Source of the DNA: Elusimicrobiota bacterium
Lineage (GTDB): Bacteria; Elusimicrobiota; UBA8919
Length of the DNA: 6,366 nucleotides
Reading direction: 5' to 3'
Assembly: GCA_003452965.1 (NCBI GenBank)
Contig: DMMW01000014.1
Location: 1-6,366 of the forward strand
In this document: in pieces, positions 1-6,337 of the stretch
Position numbering within the stretch: position 1 is the first letter of the stretch
How the letters are laid out: each line of letters begins with the position of its first letter
Notes under the pieces: model-generated
What the model was told of the DNA's origin: nothing
The model's input: only the letters and a program-made list of their open reading frames with translations
The model's database searches: none
Program-made: the position numbers and the translations under genes

Positions 1-10
1 ATGTGCCTCT

Positions 11-24
11 GGTGGGGGAGGGGG
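11..24 (+). other. G-rich tract in the upstream repeat region
   Basis: Twelve of 14 bases here are G, in runs of two, five and five. An ATG at position 1 is open only to a TAA at 43-45 (14 codons) and has no visible ribosome binding site in the window, so I do not call a gene. The tract is probably the edge of another dispersed GC-rich repeat or the tail of something upstream. The G runs could support at most a weak two-layer quadruplex. No function is claimed. Confidence 0.3.
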
Positions 25-35
25 TTTAAAAGAAA

Positions 36-103
36 CGCCGAGTAAACTCGGCAATTACAGAAAAATAATGAAAATGATGTTTAGTTGCCGAACTTGTTCG
101 GCG
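36..103. repeat. Inverted pair of palindromic hairpins (MITE-like unit)
   Basis: Two hairpins lie 30 bases apart. The left one (37-52) pairs GCCGAG with CTCGGC around TAAA. The right one (87-102) pairs GCCGAAC with GTTCGGC around TT, equivalently a six-pair stem with a CTTG loop. Bases 36-57 match the reverse complement of 82-103 at 17 of 22 positions, so they are inverted copies of one element. Four of the five differences form two paired changes inside the stem (G-C to A-T and T-A to C-G), so the fold is kept. Neither hairpin is followed on the + strand by a T run, so neither looks like an intrinsic terminator for that strand. Reading the minus strand, the left hairpin is followed by a modest T-rich stretch. 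Confidence 0.7.
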
Positions 104-111
104 TAGTTGAT

Positions 112-188
112 TTGTAGTTGTCAATCTTGCCCGCCCGCCAACGTTTCAGTGGAGGGCTTGCCCGAGTGTTCGGATTGTAGATGTCAAT
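112..188. repeat. GC-rich repeat flanked by 14-base direct repeats
   Basis: The 14-mer TTGTAGTTGTCAAT (112-125) recurs as TTGTAGATGTCAAT (175-188), 13 of 14 identical, and brackets a 49-base GC-rich core (126-174). The core carries the motif CCAACGTTTCAGTGG and the word CTTGCCCG twice (126-133 and 157-164). Bases 126-156 are related to the repeat embedded in the last gene of the operon at 4805-4831 (24 of 27 aligned bases, one 4-base gap), and 126-147 is related in inverted orientation to 4842-4863 (19 of 22). The flanking duplication would fit a target-site duplication around a non-autonomous element, but it could also be part of a longer repeat unit. The right-hand copy ends 27 bases before the first gene. 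Confidence 0.6.
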
Positions 189-215
189 AGTGTTAATAAA
201 AAGCAGAAAGTTAAA

Positions 216-2390
216 ATGAACATATCTAAGTTTAAAAGATTCCTACCGGTTACAATACTAACTCTATTAGTTGTTGTCTTTTTTTATAAAATAATATTTT
301 TTAATACAATATTCAATATGGCGGATTTGACAGGTTCTGATATTCTGGATATGGGATATTCATTTAAGCATTTTTTATCTCAATCCCTGATGCAGAAGAC
401 ATTACCTGTATGGTGTTCTTCTATCGGATATGGGTTTCCTATACATGCTGATGGCGAGGGCGGTTTTTTCAATCCGATAAATTTAATTCTATTTTCAATC
501 CTGCCGAAACTGATAGCATTTAATTGGAGTATAATACTATCGTTTCTTATTGCTTCTGTTTTTACCTATCTTTATGCCCGTAATATCGGATTATCAGCGG
601 TTGCTTCATTGGTTAGTTCAATATCATTTTCTTTTTCAAGTTTTTTTGTAGGTCATATTAGACAGATACATATTATAAATATTGCTTGTTGGTTGCCCGC
701 CTTGATTTTGTTAGTAAAATTATTAATAGATACAAATAAAGTAATATATTGTATTTTAATCGGTATTGTGTTTGGAATACAAATTTTATATGGGTATCCT
801 CAAATATTCTATTATTCGTTTATTTTTTCACTTTCATATTTCCTATATAAAAGGGGACAGCGACCTTTAATCGGTTTTTTATTTGTAATTATTATAGTTA
901 TGGTAGGTTTAAGTGCCGTTCAGTGGTTGCCTACTTTTGAATTATACAAGTTGTCTTCATACGGTGATTTAATTAAATGGCAATATAAATTCAAAGATTT
1001 GATTACTTTTATTTTACCTTATTATTATGGTAATCCAGTAAAAGAGGTTATTTTAAGAAATGATTTTATTTTCTGGGAAGGGTGTATCTATATCGGTATT
1101 TTGCCTCTGTTATTTGCTCTTTTTGGCATTTTAAAGAGATTTAAGGATAATCATGTAAAGTATTTTGTTTCTGTTTGTATATTCATGTTTTTATTACTAT
1201 TAATAAAACCGGTTTATAATATTTTTGGATATATTTTGCCGGGTTTCGGTTTTTTCAGATTTCCGCATAGATTATCGTTAATTATTATATTTTGTCTGGC
1301 AATATTATCGGGTTATGGTATTGATTATTTAAAAAAAATTGATTTGCTAAACAGAAGGAAATATTTGTATTTGATTATTTTATTTTTAGTTGTTTTAGAT
1401 TTGTTCAGTTTTGGTTGGAAACAGTTGAGGACAACGGATTACAGTGCTTGGATTAAGCAGCCTGAAAGTGTAAAATTTTTAAAAAAAGATAAGGATTTTA
1501 GCAGAATATGCTCTTTTAAAACCGACTATAGCTATATTGTTGCAAATATGCTGGATACAACATATAAAAAAGAAGGTAGGTTATTACTTGCACACCGAGA
1601 GTTATTACAATCAAATATAAATTTAATATGGGATATTGAAAGCAGTAATATCTATGCCGGTCTTTTAACAAAAAGGTTTTTTGAATTTGAAAAATTTATA
1701 AGTAGTAAGTATGAATTGACACCTAATTTTCCAGGTGCCAAGGCAATCGTTAATCCTGAGGTAATTAAATTATACGGGATGTATAATGTTAAATATTTTT
1801 TATCACTATGGACGATTAAGAGTAATCTTTTAAGTATAGAGTCGGAATTGTTATTTAGCAAGAATTTTGATAAAATAAAAATTTATAATAATAAGTTGTT
1901 GTTGCCAAAAGCGTATTTAGTTCCTAAAACAAAAATTGTTAAAGATGAAAAATCAATTCTTGATATTATTTCAAATAAAGATTTTAATCCGTTAAATGAA
2001 GTAGTTTTAGAAAAAGATATGGACCATGGTTATTCGGATATTAATGGTTCTAATGTTGATATTGTAAAGTATTCGGACAACGAAGTTATTATTAATGCAA
2101 CTCTTTCAAACGACGGATTCCTCGTTTTGAATGATGCATATTATCCGGGTTGGAAGGCTGAAGTTAATGGTGAAAGAAAAAATATTTTTAAAGCTAATTA
2201 TTTAATGCGTGCAGTTGCACTCAATAAAGGCAATAATACTATAAGATTTTATTATGATTCCGATTATTTTAAGATAGGTTTTGTAATAAGCATAATTACG
2301 GGATTGATAGTTTTTGTATATCTTATATGGATGTTTTTTAGAGAAAGCAAGACGAGTGACTGCATAGGAAAAGAACAGAAAGAATCGTGA
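216..2390 (+). CDS. YfhO-family multi-pass membrane protein, probable GT-C glycosyltransferase
   Basis: The protein has 724 residues. About a dozen hydrophobic segments span residues 12-400, a soluble, presumably extracytoplasmic region follows (about 405-680), and a last membrane segment lies at 684-706. Family hallmarks are visible: SDILDMGYSFKHFL with PVWCSSIGYGFP (41-75) near the N terminus, FFRFPHRLS followed by a glycine-rich helix (346-369), and a C-terminal YPGWKAEVNG block with a later GNNTIRFYY (643-681). YfhO proteins are GT-C-like enzymes; the Gram-positive members studied act in lipoteichoic acid glycosylation from polyprenyl-phosphate sugars. The substrate here is unknown. The ATG has only a weak AGAAAG (205-210) upstream, but no better start precedes it. 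Residues 212-219 (KRGQRPLI), in a short loop between two membrane helices, are encoded by a 22-base dispersed repeat. The stop overlaps the next gene's GTG. Confidence 0.85.
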   Translation: MNISKFKRFLPVTILTLLVVVFFYKIIFFNTIFNMADLTGSDILDMGYSFKHFLSQSLMQKTLPVWCSSIGYGFPIHADGEGGFFNPINLILFSILPKLIAFNWSIILSFLIASVFTYLYARNIGLSAVASLVSSISFSFSSFFVGHIRQIHIINIACWLPALILLVKLLIDTNKVIYCILIGIVFGIQILYGYPQIFYYSFIFSLSYFLYKRGQRPLIGFLFVIIIVMVGLSAVQWLPTFELYKLSSYGDLIKWQYKFKDLITFILPYYYGNPVKEVILRNDFIFWEGCIYIGILPLLFALFGILKRFKDNHVKYFVSVCIFMFLLLLIKPVYNIFGYILPGFGFFRFPHRLSLIIIFCLAILSGYGIDYLKKIDLLNRRKYLYLIILFLVVLDLFSFGWKQLRTTDYSAWIKQPESVKFLKKDKDFSRICSFKTDYSYIVANMLDTTYKKEGRLLLAHRELLQSNINLIWDIESSNIYAGLLTKRFFEFEKFISSKYELTPNFPGAKAIVNPEVIKLYGMYNVKYFLSLWTIKSNLLSIESELLFSKNFDKIKIYNNKLLLPKAYLVPKTKIVKDEKSILDIISNKDFNPLNEVVLEKDMDHGYSDINGSNVDIVKYSDNEVIINATLSNDGFLVLNDAYYPGWKAEVNGERKNIFKANYLMRAVALNKGNNTIRFYYDSDYFKIGFVISIITGLIVFVYLIWMFFRESKTSDCIGKEQKES
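850..871 (+). repeat. REP-like 22-base repeat inside the YfhO gene
   Basis: The core AAAGGGGACAGCGACCTTTA is an imperfect palindrome, AAAGG (850-854) pairing with CCTTT (864-868) around a 9-base centre. An exact 22-base inverted copy lies at 2861-2882, where both flanking bases differ, so the match ends sharply. Here it is read in frame as KRGQRPLI, a basic loop between hydrophobic segments. Short GGGGACAG-type palindromes resemble REP sequences mobilised by Y1 (RAYT/IS200-like) transposases. That assignment is by resemblance only, as no such transposase is in the window. Confidence 0.75.
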
Positions 2391-2839
2391 AAATGATGCC
2401 AAATTATAAAAATATCATTAAGGGAATTTCTTATATCCTAATTATAATATGGTTTTTTATTGCAGGTAAAGGTTTGTTTGCACATATGAAAATTGTTAAA
2501 GATGCTGTTATGCAAACCAGGAATTTATCCGACGAGCAGATTAGATTAGTGATATACGGGGAATTTTATAAATTTATTCAAGAATGTAAAAAAGAGATAC
2601 CGGAAGATGCAACAGTTTTTCTTATTACAAATAATTTTTTTGATTATTATTACAGTACTTATTATCTTTATCCGCGTAGGGTTCTAATTAATGCACCCGA
2701 TAAAAGCGTAGATGGTTTGGTAACTAAGAGTATATCTTTAAATCTGGATAAAGAATTTTTGGAGAAAAACAATATTTCATATTTAATACGATATGATAGA
2801 GAAAAAGATAATTTTATGATAAAGAAGTTAAAATTATAG
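2387..2839 (+). CDS. Small membrane-anchored protein of unknown function
   Basis: The protein has 150 residues if the GTG at 2387 is used. That start overlaps the upstream stop as GTGA. In-frame ATG codons at 2393 and 2396 are alternatives that shorten it by two or three residues. AGGAAAAG at 2366-2373 is a plausible ribosome binding site. One membrane segment (about 13-31) follows a short basic N terminus, and the remainder looks soluble and most likely faces outward. A conspicuous aromatic stretch, FFDYYYSTYYLYPRR (84-98), follows a strand-like TVFLITNN. The C terminus, ISYLIRYDREKDNFMIKKLKL, looks like a terminal beta hairpin. I recognise no catalytic motif. By position it could be an accessory subunit of the flanking glycosyltransferases. 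The YLYPRR pattern recalls short companion proteins next to family-39-like genes, but that is only an impression. Function not assigned. Confidence 0.75.
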   Translation: MKMMPNYKNIIKGISYILIIIWFFIAGKGLFAHMKIVKDAVMQTRNLSDEQIRLVIYGEFYKFIQECKKEIPEDATVFLITNNFFDYYYSTYYLYPRRVLINAPDKSVDGLVTKSISLNLDKEFLEKNNISYLIRYDREKDNFMIKKLKL

Positions 2840-2842
2840 GAA
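2838..2842 (+). promoter_or_regulatory. Ribosome binding site for the 11-codon leader
   Basis: AGGAA overlaps the stop codon of the preceding gene and lies 12 bases before the ATG at 2855. It is the best Shine-Dalgarno match between 2830 and 2886. It is too far (44 bases) from the ATG at 2887 to serve it directly, which supports initiation at 2855. Confidence 0.4.
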
Positions 2843-2854
2843 TTAGCGTATAGT

Positions 2855-2890
2855 ATGAAAATTAAAGGTCGCTGTCCCCTTTATTTATGA
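2855..2890 (+). CDS. 11-codon leader ORF, probably the detached original start of the next gene
   Basis: ATG at 2855 opens MKIKGRCPLYL and stops at TGA 2888-2890, which overlaps the ATG of the following glycosyltransferase as ATGA. Codons 3-10 are mostly the inverted copy of the 22-base repeat, so this peptide is largely repeat-derived. The simplest explanation is that ATGAAAATT was the original start and that repeat insertion broke the frame, leaving the downstream gene to restart at 2887 by termination-reinitiation. The reading frame and overlap are directly visible. Translation is inference. Confidence 0.35.
   Translation: MKIKGRCPLYL
2861..2882 (-). repeat. Inverted copy of the REP-like repeat at a gene start
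   Basis: This is the exact reverse complement of the 22 bases at 850-871. With its next base, TAAAGG (2863-2868) pairs with CCTTTA (2878-2883) around a 9-base loop, and the hairpin ends three bases before the ATG at 2887. It therefore occupies the position where the ribosome binding site of that gene should be. Confidence 0.75.
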
Positions 2891-4260
2891 GTGTGTTAGC
2901 TATTTTGGTTATTTTCGTTATAGGATATTTGTTGGCGGTATTGATTTTAGGTCAAGACGCTAAGTGTTTTATAGAATTATTTGTAATTTCATTTGCATTA
3001 GGTGCGGGATTTTTATCAATAGAGATGTTTTTTTTGTCGTGGCTGGGTTTTAAGATGGTTTTTTTTAATATTTTATTGCTTGTTGCATTTAATTTGATTT
3101 TATTGTTTATATTAAATTTAAAATATAATAATGGATTTTTTACTCAACAATTTGGGTTCAGAACGACGTTAACTAAAGTTTTTAATCTAAGTTTAATTGA
3201 AATTGTTTTGACGGCTGTTATTTTGTTTAATGTAATATTGGTTTTTGTTGATTCAATGGCGATTCCTATATCAAACTGGGATGCAATAGCGATTTGGAGT
3301 TTGAAAGCAAAAATATTGTTTAACGAAACAATAAAACATTCAAATTATTTTTTTGAGCCTTCAAAAAGTTTTTCTCATCTTGATTATCCGTTGCTCGTAC
3401 CTTTTGTTCAAGTATATTTATATTCTATATTGGGTTATATTGACGATAGACTGGTTAAGATAATATTTCCGATTTTTTTTGTTTGTATTTTATTAACGTT
3501 ATATTTTGCACAGAGAAGATATTTTTCAAGAATACATTCTCTGGTTTTTGCAAGTTTTTTAAGTACACTTATTCCGTTTATTATAGAGACATCCTCCGGG
3601 TATGCAGATGTTCCGTTAACACTTTTTTATTTTCTGTCTGTTGTTTATCTTTATGTATGGATAAAGGAAGGGAAATTGAAGTATATTCTCTTGGCTGCTT
3701 TATTTTCGTCATTTATGGTTTTTACCAAGAACGAAGGATTAGGGCTTTTAGTGATAAATATATTAGTTTTATTGATATTTAATATTTTTAATTATAAAAA
3801 TGAAAGGATTAAGCAGTCCTTAATTTATGTGCTAATATCTGTTTTGTTAATTTTACCGTGGATGATATTTAGGCAACGTATTTCTATTCTTACTGAGAAT
3901 TATTTGGCACATTTTAATATATTAGGTATTATAAATAATTTAGATAGAGTTAATATAGTATTTGTAAGATTTATACAAGAATTTATTAATGTCAGTAAAT
4001 GGAATATAATGTGGATATTGTTAGTGATAACTATTTTTATTAATATTAAAAGTATATTTAAAAATACAGCAATTTTTCTTTTATTGTTTATTATCTGTCA
4101 TTTATCATTGTATTATTTTATTTATATTATAACGCCATGGGAAAATGTATCGGCACTAATAGATTCTTCATTGGAAAGGTTATTAATCCATGTAGCGCCC
4201 TTGGTATTATTTTATATTTCTAAACAGGTCAATTATTTAAATAGGAGTCACTTTAAATGA
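2887..4260 (+). CDS. ArnT/family-39-like GT-C membrane glycosyltransferase
   Basis: The protein has 457 residues, almost entirely membrane-spanning, with about 12-14 hydrophobic segments from residue 2 to 446. Motifs fit bacterial GT-C enzymes that use polyprenyl-phosphate sugars. NWDAIAIWSLKAKILF (130-145) in an early outward loop contains the acidic residue expected in such active sites. HLDYPLLVPF (164-173), SGYADVPLTLF (237-247), FTKNEGL (279-285) and ERLLIHVAPL (430-439) follow. Compared with full ArnT or PMT enzymes it is short and lacks a large C-terminal soluble domain, so donor and acceptor cannot be assigned. The ATG at 2887 has no usable Shine-Dalgarno sequence. The repeat hairpin precedes it directly and an 11-codon leader ends on it, so coupled reinitiation is likely. 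Upstream in-frame sequence hits TAA at 2863, ruling out a longer ATG-started form. The stop overlaps the next ATG. Confidence 0.8.
   Translation: MSVLAILVIFVIGYLLAVLILGQDAKCFIELFVISFALGAGFLSIEMFFLSWLGFKMVFFNILLLVAFNLILLFILNLKYNNGFFTQQFGFRTTLTKVFNLSLIEIVLTAVILFNVILVFVDSMAIPISNWDAIAIWSLKAKILFNETIKHSNYFFEPSKSFSHLDYPLLVPFVQVYLYSILGYIDDRLVKIIFPIFFVCILLTLYFAQRRYFSRIHSLVFASFLSTLIPFIIETSSGYADVPLTLFYFLSVVYLYVWIKEGKLKYILLAALFSSFMVFTKNEGLGLLVINILVLLIFNIFNYKNERIKQSLIYVLISVLLILPWMIFRQRISILTENYLAHFNILGIINNLDRVNIVFVRFIQEFINVSKWNIMWILLVITIFINIKSIFKNTAIFLLLFIICHLSLYYFIYIITPWENVSALIDSSLERLLIHVAPLVLFYISKQVNYLNRSHFK
4243..4247 (+). promoter_or_regulatory. Ribosome binding site of the TMTC-like gene
   Basis: AGGAG lies 9 bases before the ATG at 4257 and is the strongest Shine-Dalgarno match in the operon. 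It fixes the start of the last gene, whose ATG overlaps the previous stop as ATGA. Confidence 0.7.
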
Positions 4261-6281
4261 AATATTTGTATATTATATTTATTATTATGTTAGGTATTAT
4301 TCCTTATTCAAATACATTAAAAAATCCTTTTATGTGGGATGATGTATATTTTATTGAAAACAGCAATTTTATTAAAAAGTGGGAGAATACAAAGGTGTTT
4401 TTTTCACCTAAAAAATATTTTAAATATACACAGGATTTGACATACCGACCATTACCGTTTTTAATTCATATTTTGAATTATAAGATATGGGGTATTAATC
4501 CTGTGGGGCATCGTCTGTCTAATATTTTTTTGCATATAATAAATGCTGTTTTACTATTCATTATTGTTTCTTTTATTCTGAAGGATTATATTATCGCTTT
4601 TCTGAGCAGTTTGTTTTTTGCAATACATCCGATTAATAATGAAGTTGTTAATATGGTGTCTTTCAATGAAACCCAGTTATCAACCATATTTTTCTTGTTA
4701 GCATTTTATTTTTATATAAAATCAAGAGGAAATGTTTCTAATTTTGAAAAACGAGATTCTTTACTCCTTTCTGTCACTTCCGCCACTTCCGCCACTAATT
4801 CTTTCTTGCCCACCAACGGTTCAGTGGTGGGGGCGGACAGGGAAACGTTGGCGGACAGGCAGGGTGACGGCAAAGAAAGATGTCATTCTGAGCCAGCGGC
4901 GAAGAATCTTTATTTTTTTTCTGTCATATATTATTTTATAGCTGTTTTTTCAAAGGAAAATGCAGTTATGCTGCCTGTAGTGATAATTTTATATGATTTT
5001 GTTATTGGACAAAGATTGAATATTCGCAAATATTTGCCTTTTGTTATGGTTACGTTATTTTATTTATTTATTAGATTTTTTATATTCAGAAATTCTTTGG
5101 AGTACAATCTAAAATATCCCGGTGATAGTTTTATTATAAATATTTGGACAATTTTAAAGGCGGTTCCGATATACTTGAAAATGCTGATATTTCCTGTTGA
5201 TTTAAGTGTGGAATATAAGATGCAAATTCCAAGAACTTTTATGGATATACAGATAGGTATCGGATTATTGGCTGTTTCAATATTTGTTTTAATATCAGTA
5301 TATTTTTATAAAGCATCGAAAATCACTTTTTTCTGGATTATGTGGATACCTTTGACTTTTTTACCAGTGTCAAATATTATGCCGATGCAGAATATTGTTG
5401 CAGAAAGATATTTATATCTTTCTGTTATAGGTTTTTGTGTAATATCGGCGTTAATAATAAAAAGTATAAACATTAAATATGCCTTACCAGTTGCTGTTTT
5501 GATTGTTTTTTGTTATTATTTTGCAATTGTTAATCGTAACCGAGATTGGCATAACAAATTTATTTTCAATAACAAAGTGTTAGAACAGCATCCCTATAGT
5601 TCCGGTGCTAATATGAATATGGGGATGTTTTATTATAATATCGGCGACTTTCAAAAAGCATTGAAATATTTAAATTATTCAATTGAACTTAACCCTGATG
5701 AGATGGATACTAAAAATCTCGCAGCGACTGTATATTATGCAATAGGTGATTATAAAAAAGCAACAGGGCTATTTGAAGAAGTTTTAAAATCAAAAAAATA
5801 TACATATCACAAGGCACCATTTATGACTATAGGACTTATGTATAAATTAAAAGGAAACTACAAAAAGGCGGTAGAGTATTTCAATAAAGTGATTGAAATA
5901 GATCCGTTATCAGCATCTGCTTATACAAATATAGGTGAAATTTACGATGGAATTGGGAATTTAGATAAAGCTATAAAATATTATGAAAAATCAGTTAATA
6001 TAAATCCTGATGATTTTATTCCTTATAACTCGCTTGGAATTTTATACGGGCAGAAAGGTATGTATGATAAGGCAATGAAAAATTTAAAAAGAGCAAAAAA
6101 AATCAAGCCACAATCTGCCGATATTTATTTTAATATTGGTTATATATATTTTTTAACACAGAAATACGAGGAATCTTTTAATATTATGCAAAATGTTCTA
6201 AGTATTGACCCGAAATATGAACGTGCAAAAGAGTTGTTAATAGAAATAGAAAAGTGTAAGGTCAAAGGAAAAATGAAATGA
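4257..6281 (+). CDS. TMTC-like GT-C membrane protein with C-terminal TPR repeats
   Basis: The protein has 674 residues. The N-terminal half (1-425) is multi-pass membrane with GT-C signatures: MWDDVYFIEN (26-35) with the paired aspartates expected at the active site, RPLPFLIHILNY (64-75), HRLSNIFLHIINA (85-97), FAIHPINNEVVNM (121-133), FSKENAVMLP (231-240), and LPVSNIMPMQNIVAERYLYL (369-388). After RNRDWHNKFIF (427-437) come about six TPR units (roughly 450-653), each ending in P as in ELNPDE and EIDPLS. Eukaryotic TMTC proteins O-mannosylate cadherins. Bacterial relatives are poorly characterised, so protein or surface glycosylation is inferred. Residues about 160-218, between the membrane segments ending YFYIK and starting YFFSV, are encoded largely by GC-rich repeats and look like an added hydrophilic loop, probably cytoplasmic. 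Conserved blocks resume intact and in frame after it. Loss of activity cannot be excluded. Confidence 0.85.
   Translation: MKYLYIIFIIMLGIIPYSNTLKNPFMWDDVYFIENSNFIKKWENTKVFFSPKKYFKYTQDLTYRPLPFLIHILNYKIWGINPVGHRLSNIFLHIINAVLLFIIVSFILKDYIIAFLSSLFFAIHPINNEVVNMVSFNETQLSTIFFLLAFYFYIKSRGNVSNFEKRDSLLLSVTSATSATNSFLPTNGSVVGADRETLADRQGDGKERCHSEPAAKNLYFFSVIYYFIAVFSKENAVMLPVVIILYDFVIGQRLNIRKYLPFVMVTLFYLFIRFFIFRNSLEYNLKYPGDSFIINIWTILKAVPIYLKMLIFPVDLSVEYKMQIPRTFMDIQIGIGLLAVSIFVLISVYFYKASKITFFWIMWIPLTFLPVSNIMPMQNIVAERYLYLSVIGFCVISALIIKSINIKYALPVAVLIVFCYYFAIVNRNRDWHNKFIFNNKVLEQHPYSSGANMNMGMFYYNIGDFQKALKYLNYSIELNPDEMDTKNLAATVYYAIGDYKKATGLFEEVLKSKKYTYHKAPFMTIGLMYKLKGNYKKAVEYFNKVIEIDPLSASAYTNIGEIYDGIGNLDKAIKYYEKSVNINPDDFIPYNSLGILYGQKGMYDKAMKNLKRAKKIKPQSADIYFNIGYIYFLTQKYEESFNIMQNVLSIDPKYERAKELLIEIEKCKVKGKMK
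4775..4796 (+). repeat. 9-base tandem repeat inside the TMTC-like gene
   Basis: CACTTCCGC is repeated about 2.4 times without mismatch and is read as TSATSAT (residues 174-180). The period is a multiple of three, so copy-number change would keep the frame. It marks the left part of the foreign-looking GC-rich block. Confidence 0.7.
4805..4864. repeat. Composite GC-rich palindromic repeat inside the TMTC-like gene
   Basis: The left half (4805-4831) carries CCAACGGTTCAGTGG, with CCCACC (4809-4814) pairing with GGTGGG (4826-4831). The right half (4842-4863) carries the same family inverted, with GAAACGTTGGCG. A 9-base word GCGGACAGG occurs at 4833 and 4851 and gives the repeated peptide ADR. 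Bases 4801-4870 are 45 of 70 G/C, against 11 of 60 at 5041-5100. The same family occurs in the upstream region at 126-156. It is read in frame as about LPTNGSVVGADRETLADRQG. Confidence 0.7.
4881..4910 (+). repeat. Dispersed 'GTCATTCTGAG...GCGAAGAATCT' repeat inside the TMTC-like gene
   Basis: GTCATTCTGAGC followed by AGCGGCGAAGAATCTT is a recognisable version of a short dispersed repeat that occurs in many copies in unrelated bacterial genomes. I identify it from memory of that consensus. Here it is read as CHSEPAAKNL (residues 209-218) and abuts the next membrane helix, YFFSVIYYFIAVF, so it marks the right boundary of the inserted block. Confidence 0.7.
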
Positions 6282-6337
6282 AAATGAAAATAAAACATAA
6301 AGCAGTCATTCCCAACGGCTTAATCGGGAATCTATAG
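6278..6337 (+). pseudogene. Possible start of a fifth operon gene, cut off by a repeat
   Basis: ATG at 6278 overlaps the previous stop as ATGA, the same arrangement as the other junctions, and reads MKMKIKHKAVIPNGLIGNL before TAG at 6335. Only the first eight or so codons precede the repeat; the rest is repeat sequence. It could be the remains of a coupled downstream gene or simply chance, because AT-rich ATGAAAATG strings are common here. Confidence 0.25.

Noticed and set aside
36..103. Intrinsic terminator for an upstream gene
   Set aside because: The stems are good, but neither is followed by a T run on the + strand and no upstream gene is visible in the window.
68..106. 12-codon ATG frame between the upstream hairpins
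   Set aside because: It starts in an A-rich spacer and ends in the second hairpin. An 11-base match (TGAAAATGATG) to the start of the second gene is plausible by chance in such AT-rich sequence.
36..188. CRISPR array
   Set aside because: The repeats are few, palindromic or unequal, and not regularly spaced by unique spacers.
175..199. Sigma-70-like promoter (TTGTAG and TTAATA/TAATAA) before the first gene
   Set aside because: The spacing is only about 12-13 bases, far from the usual 17, and the TTGTAG belongs to a repeat. No convincing promoter was found.
1652..1861. Minus-strand open frame of 69 codons
   Set aside because: It lies wholly inside the YfhO gene, has no recognisable motif, and is opposite a well-supported coding region.
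2202..2402. Minus-strand open frame of 66 codons across the first gene junction
   Set aside because: It overlaps the conserved C terminus of the YfhO protein on the other strand and has low-complexity composition; it is a shadow frame.
3483..3782. Plus-strand open frame of 99 codons inside the third gene
   Set aside because: It is an alternative frame of the glycosyltransferase. The AT-rich code gives a Tyr/Phe/Cys-rich product with no family features, and the conserved SGYADVP and TKNEG motifs lie in the other frame.
4732..4941. Second open frame through the repeat block in the last gene
   Set aside because: It exists because the GC-rich repeats lack stops in several frames. The flanking membrane helices and motifs belong to the main frame.
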